From contig JACPAE010000004.1 of the NCBI GenBank assembly GCA_016181005.1, positions 73,890-137,889 on the forward strand: a DNA stretch of 64,000 nt, written 5' to 3'. The notes beneath the pieces are model-generated. The model saw nothing but the letters and a program-made list of their open reading frames with translations. It was not told where the DNA came from and ran no database searches. How positions within the stretch are numbered: position 1 is the first letter of the stretch; every line of letters starts with the position of its first letter. Source of the stretch: Candidatus Aenigmatarchaeota archaeon (lineage in GTDB: Archaea > Aenigmatarchaeota > Aenigmatarchaeia > CG10238-14 > SCSR01). The position numbers were made by a program, and so were the translations under genes. Below are positions 60,690 to 64,000 of the stretch, piece after piece.

Positions 60690-60827
60690 TTATTTAACAA
60701 ATTTATTAGGATCTATCATGAATTCAGCTTGACAATTGCTACTGCAGAAATAATAGGTTTTGCCTTTATGTTGAGCTTTAATTTTACCTTCATTAATTTC
60801 CATTTTGCAAATAGGGTCCATGGCCAT
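60690..60827 (-). CDS. YHS-domain metal-binding protein
   Basis: A 45-residue protein from the ATG at 60827 (the longer frame overlaps CcdA). It is almost entirely a YHS domain: MDPICKMEINEGKIKAQ, then YYFCSSNCQAEF. It closely resembles the N-terminus of CopA, suggesting a metal carrier for it. It is 15 bases from the copA start. Confidence 0.85.
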   Translation of the reverse strand: MAMDPICKMEINEGKIKAQHKGKTYYFCSSNCQAEFMIDPNKFVK

Positions 60828-60850
60828 AACAATCCATTGAAGTTTAAAGT

Positions 60851-61693
60851 TCATTTTGGGAAAAGCAAGATCACAAATTCCTTTACGAATATTGACGAAA
60901 GAAACAAATAAAGACCAACTAAAATCAAAATTACTGCACTCCATTTCCTTATCTTTGGTGTAATATTAGTCAACTTTTCTATAGTTTCCCTCTTTACTAA
61001 ACCAACAAGGAAAGATAATACTATCATTAGAAAAGCCATTGTTAGTGAAAAAACAATGAAAGCGGTTAATGCAGATATAAAACCACCTGTACTGAAAGCA
61101 AATAGTATTAGCCCAGCAAGTATAGGACCTACACATCCAATTCCAATTATATTATAAGCAAAACCATAGGTGAATGCTTTAGCTGATGAATTCTGTCGAA
61201 TAATCAGTCTATTGCTATACTCAGCTATTCTGTGAAAGAATCCTAATCCAGTGAAATATTGTGAGAATCCAAATAAGATTAAAACAGAACCTACAACTCC
61301 TCTGAAGATTCTAACATACAAGTTTGGCTGGTCTGTTGATAATGCAAACGATTTAGCAAAGTTTTCGCCTAAAATTCCGATCAAACTCCCGAAGATAATG
61401 TTAAAAACAATTATACCTAACGCTGTTAGTACACCATAATAAACTATTTTGGATATACCCTTTCTTCTTGCACCATAAAAGCTAGTTAAATAAGCCGGTA
61501 ATACAGGAAATGAACAGGGATTAAAAAATGTAGCAATTCCAGCAACAATAGCTAAAAATAACAAGCTGTATACCTCAAAAGTTTTGGTAACAGTAATAAC
61601 AAAATATCTGAATGTTAAATAACCAAATAAAATAACAAAAGCTAGCAAAATTAAACTTATCAGTAAACTAAAATTTTGAGTTCTATTTTTCAT
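60851..61693 (-). CDS. CcdA-like cytochrome c biogenesis/thiol transport protein
   Basis: A 280-residue protein with six or seven helices. Conserved motifs are FFNPCSFPVLPAYLT and the partner helix GIGCVGPILAG. An extra N-terminal helix is present compared with the 57349 gene. It may reduce proteins outside the cell, with the thioredoxin-like protein at 63006 as partner. It overlaps the upstream small membrane protein gene by four bases. Confidence 0.88.
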   Translation of the reverse strand: MKNRTQNFSLLISLILLAFVILFGYLTFRYFVITVTKTFEVYSLLFLAIVAGIATFFNPCSFPVLPAYLTSFYGARRKGISKIVYYGVLTALGIIVFNIIFGSLIGILGENFAKSFALSTDQPNLYVRIFRGVVGSVLILFGFSQYFTGLGFFHRIAEYSNRLIIRQNSSAKAFTYGFAYNIIGIGCVGPILAGLILFAFSTGGFISALTAFIVFSLTMAFLMIVLSFLVGLVKRETIEKLTNITPKIRKWSAVILILVGLYLFLSSIFVKEFVILLFPK

Positions 61694-62127
61694 CTTATCA
61701 CAATTCGGATTTTATTTAATAACAAACCATAAGACAACAAAATTGTTGCAAAAGAAATTGCTATTACTCCTAAAGAATTTATAACATACATTCCCAAATA
61801 AAAGAGACTTCCGCCTATTATCATTAACAAAAAAGAAAGTTTATTTCTATAAGCACCAATTGCTGCTAAAATTATTGATAATATCAAAATTATTGGACCA
61901 TAAGGAGGAGTACCTAGTGTTATCCAAAAGTTTAACAAGTATCCTAAAGGTGAATTATCAACAACTCCTAAAGTTTGACTCGACGCCATAATACCTGTAT
62001 GAGAAAGTGTTTGTGATCCTATAAGAATTGTTATCGGAAGGAGAGGAACTATAACCATACCCGAGCAACTTACAAACCCTACTCCACCTAATGCACTAAA
62101 ATATTTTCTTAGATTTTTTACCATCAT
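61690..62127 (-). CDS. Small membrane protein, unknown
   Basis: A 145-residue protein with about four hydrophobic helices. The N-terminal GGVGFVSCSGMVIVPLLPI has one cysteine. Neighbours are CcdA, with a four-base overlap, and an ArsR gene. Not recognised; a role in the copper/thiol island is inferred from position. Confidence 0.7.
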   Translation of the reverse strand: MMVKNLRKYFSALGGVGFVSCSGMVIVPLLPITILIGSQTLSHTGIMASSQTLGVVDNSPLGYLLNFWITLGTPPYGPIILILSIILAAIGAYRNKLSFLLMIIGGSLFYLGMYVINSLGVIAISFATILLSYGLLLNKIRIVIR

Positions 62128-62169
62128 TTTACTCGCAACCGAATTAATTTTACATATCCCCAGTTTTCA

Positions 62170-62466
62170 TTATCTACCACACAAATATTTACAGTATTTG
62201 TTAGTGTGTTTATCGATTAATTTCAATAGAGGCAATATAGTTTCTTTGTTTAGGGAATAGATACTGTGTTTACCTTTTCTAGTATTATGGACAAATCTAC
62301 ATGTTGTTAGGCGTTTCAGACTTTTAGAAATAGTTGTCTGATCATAACCTAGTTCATTAGTTAGTTGCGTAACATTCTTAGGTTTCTTCATTAAGGCATG
62401 CAGTATTTCTAGTCTAATTTCGTTGCTCAATGTACCAAAGAATAGTGCATATGGCATTTTAGTCAT
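62170..62466 (-). CDS. ArsR-family winged-helix regulator
   Basis: A 98-residue regulator with helix-turn-helix segments RLEILHALMKKPKNVTQLTNEL and TISKSLKRLTTCRF. The C-terminal CKYLCGR offers a cysteine pair for metal. It is paralogous to the regulator at 34549. A 20-bp palindrome overlaps its start codon with identical offset. It probably controls the copper/thiol operon downstream. Confidence 0.88.
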   Translation of the reverse strand: MTKMPYALFFGTLSNEIRLEILHALMKKPKNVTQLTNELGYDQTTISKSLKRLTTCRFVHNTRKGKHSIYSLNKETILPLLKLIDKHTNKYCKYLCGR

Positions 62467-62484
62467 ATGATATATTTGCCATAT
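62465..62484. promoter_or_regulatory. ArsR operator, ATATGA-N8-CCATAT
   Basis: ATATGA at 62465-62470 and CCATAT at 62479-62484 are an imperfect inverted repeat (one mismatch) overlapping the ArsR start. A TATTTAA box follows at 62489-62495. All offsets equal those of the operator at 34868-34887. Confidence 0.6.
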
Positions 62485-62503
62485 TTAGTATTTAAGTTTA
62501 ACT

Positions 62504-63004
62504 TCATTCGAAGATTATCACTATTTCATCCCCATCTCTAATAACATATTTTTCAAAGTCGTTATTTAATTTGTTATTTACAAACATTTTCACGCTTCCT
62601 TCAGGACCATTGCAAAATTCGAAAATACAGTTCTTGTTAAAAGTCTTTCCCCAAACTTGGAAGAAATTACCCAGATACATATCCTGTGATGTTGGTGCAT
62701 GCATCATAACTTCCCAATGTAGCGTGCCAGTAGCATCGTGAGTATGCATATTCGTCATGTCCATCATACTGTCATAAAAGGGGCTGCTTGCATATTCGCT
62801 ACCTATCCCTATATTGGCGGGTATAGCAACTTTCTCACCTTTTATTATTATTTCAAGATTAGGATGCCAGTGTATAGGTTTATTGGGTAAAACAACATTG
62901 TCGGTTATTTTTGAAAAAGAAAACAAAGAGTATAGGCCCATCAATAAGCCAATAGAACCCAAAACAACGACAAAAATTACTATTATGTTTTCATTTCTTT
63001 TCAT
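62504..63004 (-). CDS. Exported protein with HWH and HTHD motifs (copper-island paralogue 2)
   Basis: A 166-residue protein from the ATG at 63004, one base after the stop of the thioredoxin-like gene. A membrane segment is at about residues 8-30. The rest is extracytoplasmic with IHWHPNLEIIIKGEK, MHTHDATGTLHWE, and YLGNFFQVWGK, aligned with 56655-57344. The repeated His motifs suggest metal binding. Function unknown. Confidence 0.78.
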   Translation of the reverse strand: MKRNENIIVIFVVVLGSIGLLMGLYSLFSFSKITDNVVLPNKPIHWHPNLEIIIKGEKVAIPANIGIGSEYASSPFYDSMMDMTNMHTHDATGTLHWEVMMHAPTSQDMYLGNFFQVWGKTFNKNCIFEFCNGPEGSVKMFVNNKLNNDFEKYVIRDGDEIVIIFE

Positions 63005-63005
63005 A

Positions 63006-63809
63006 CTATCTCGTTGCATTGACTACCTTATTCTGATCGAGATCCTTATAAGTTCCCATCAGTTCCGTGCTCCTGAAAACATACCAGCCGTCATCCTCGA
63101 CAGTTCCGACATCATTCCAAATGCCAACTAAAGACGGATATACGGAAGCATCAGGGGAAAGAATTATCGTAGGCACTTTTGTTATGCTGTACTTTTGCAG
63201 CAGTTCTTTCCCTGCAGTCGACGATACATCATAAGTCAGAGACTTGTCTACATAAATGCCGAAGTTTGGAAGTACCTGCATATGGTTCTCCACATCATAG
63301 CACTCCAGACAAGAGTTATCCGTGAGCCTTATCACTTCAACGAGGCCGACAACACGCTCTGTGTCCAGCCTGTAATATGGCGGGATGTGGTCGATAACAA
63401 CAACATTGTCAACAGCCTCCACACCAATCCTCGCCCACAAATGGGCAATATTTGCCTGTGAAACCTCTCCGGTGATGACTAGAGCCGGGAGACTTGCTAT
63501 ACCGTTCTTCGCAATTATGTCCTGCGCTTCATCGCCCTTATAATCCAAATTCTTTTCCTGGACAACATTAACATTCTGGTCCTTGATGAACTCAGCAACT
63601 CGCGACATGTCATAACAGTTTTCGCAATCGGCAGCCGTTATCAAGGCGAAATGCAAGTTTGCAGGCCTCTCCTGCTGGAGCTTCGACCTGATCGGCTCAA
63701 GCGCACTATTTGTAAGGAAAATGTTTATGCCATAAATAATAACCAAGGCTATTGCAAGCCCTACGAATGCATTGCGCACCAGTTCATTGTGCCTCTTGCG
63801 TTTTCTCAA
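63006..63809 (-). CDS. Membrane-anchored double thioredoxin-like protein
   Basis: A 267-residue protein. The start is TTG at 63809, with an AAAGGAG sequence just upstream; no other start lies near the anchor. One membrane segment is at about residues 14-34. The first redox motif is CENCYDMSRV (about 62-71), the second CLECYDVENH (about 168-177), with SLPALVI and KVPTIIL strands bearing cis-prolines. It could receive electrons from a CcdA-like protein and reduce extracytoplasmic targets. Confidence 0.82.
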   Translation of the reverse strand: MRKRKRHNELVRNAFVGLAIALVIIYGINIFLTNSALEPIRSKLQQERPANLHFALITAADCENCYDMSRVAEFIKDQNVNVVQEKNLDYKGDEAQDIIAKNGIASLPALVITGEVSQANIAHLWARIGVEAVDNVVVIDHIPPYYRLDTERVVGLVEVIRLTDNSCLECYDVENHMQVLPNFGIYVDKSLTYDVSSTAGKELLQKYSITKVPTIILSPDASVYPSLVGIWNDVGTVEDDGWYVFRSTELMGTYKDLDQNKVVNATR

Positions 63810-63845
63810 CTAGACAACTCCTTTAAAAATGAAGAAAAGGAAAGC

Positions 63846-64000
63846 TTACCCGCAACCGCCAACTTGCGAAGCCTGCGACAACTGGGAAAGCACGCCAGAC
63901 TGAGAACTTACGGCAGCCGTTCCTACCACACCGCTGGATATGGCCTGGGTCAATGTAACAAGCTGTATCGCCTGCACACCTGCCATTAGCACCAATATTC
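63846..64000 (-). CDS. Protein of unknown function, N-terminus beyond window
   Basis: The last 50 residues of a frame that runs off the right edge. It begins with a hydrophobic segment ILVLMAGVQAIQLVTL and ends in a serine-rich tail QSGVLSQLSQASQVGGCG. The final GGCG places one cysteine three residues from the end. It is directly upstream of the double thioredoxin gene, so it may be part of the same operon. Not recognised. Confidence 0.45.
   Translation of the reverse strand, partial: ILVLMAGVQAIQLVTLTQAISSGVVGTAAVSSQSGVLSQLSQASQVGGCG

Noticed and set aside
1-64000. CRISPR arrays, insertion sequences with transposases, rRNA genes
   Set aside because: No spaced palindromic repeats, transposase motifs or rRNA segments were recognised on reading either strand.

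Overview
The window is archaeal. It carries prefoldin beta, KEOPS Pcc1, RNA polymerase subunit P, L37Ae, S19e, the RNase P protein Rpp21, eIF2-alpha, Nop10, a PAC2 proteasome-assembly protein, a secreted archaeal-type S16 protease and an ADP-forming acetyl-CoA synthetase. Start codons commonly follow a TTTAAA-type box by about 25-35 bases, so many mRNAs look leaderless. Small genes, the DUF5678/retropepsin pair, the copper/thiol genes and a diversity-generating retroelement (DGR) would suit a DPANN-like archaeon with a relatively complete metabolism. No 16S gene is present, so this placement is inference.

Layout. 1-3.2 kb: information-processing genes on the minus strand. 3.3-4.9 kb: two tRNA-Pro genes, a lytic transglycosylase, and a two-gene cassette between a truncated tRNA copy and the intact tRNA. 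4.9-12.6 kb: HerA-like ATPase, radical SAM protein, GTPBP1-like GTPase, ZIP transporter, then eIF2-alpha/Nop10/PAC2/S2. 13.1-16.8 kb: NrdR and a B12-type ribonucleotide reductase behind an NrdR-box palindrome. 16.9-18.5 kb: VIT1-like transporter and small membrane proteins. 18.5-25.3 kb: 2-oxoacid dehydrogenase E1alpha, E1beta and E2 with lipoate genes; a RelE-type toxin-antitoxin module sits between E1beta and E2, flanked by a 49-bp duplication of the E2 start. 25.3-34.9 kb: Y-family polymerase, acetyl-CoA synthetase alpha and beta subunits, a TumE-like module, glutamate dehydrogenase, M48 protease and a thioredoxin cluster with an ArsR regulator. 34.9-46.6 kb: aminotransferase, M42 peptidase, amino acid permease, COG2403 protein, carbamate kinase, ornithine carbamoyltransferase and aldehyde dehydrogenase. 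46.6-53.5 kb: sugar-phosphate genes and a cation antiporter, with further DGR-target-like genes. 54-64 kb: Fic protein, SufT-like protein, and a copper/thiol-redox island.

The most notable system is the DGR at about 41.2-43.4 kb, inserted between the COG2403 gene and carbamate kinase. The 3' end of a target gene (VR, 41801-41896) aligns with a template repeat (TR, 42145-42270) just upstream of a reverse transcriptase. I counted 14 substitutions over 96 aligned bases, and all 14 fall on template adenines. The TR carries two extra 15-base blocks. Two more genes (47820-48530 and 51444-52055) have the same build, with an adenine-poor, GC-rich 3' end, but no template in this window. A 98-base element lies downstream of both the first and third target genes. 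The reverse transcriptase frame is broken near an (AG)7 tract and a G4 run, so the system may be decaying or switchable.

Metabolically the genes suggest amino-acid fermentation: permease, aminotransferase and glutamate dehydrogenase make 2-oxoacids, the lipoyl dehydrogenase complex makes acyl-CoA, and ADP-forming acetyl-CoA synthetase recovers ATP. Carbamate kinase with ornithine carbamoyltransferase can make ATP from citrulline. Phosphoglucose/phosphomannose isomerase and 6-phosphogluconate dehydrogenase add sugar-phosphate steps. No E3 subunit and no arginine deiminase are seen here.
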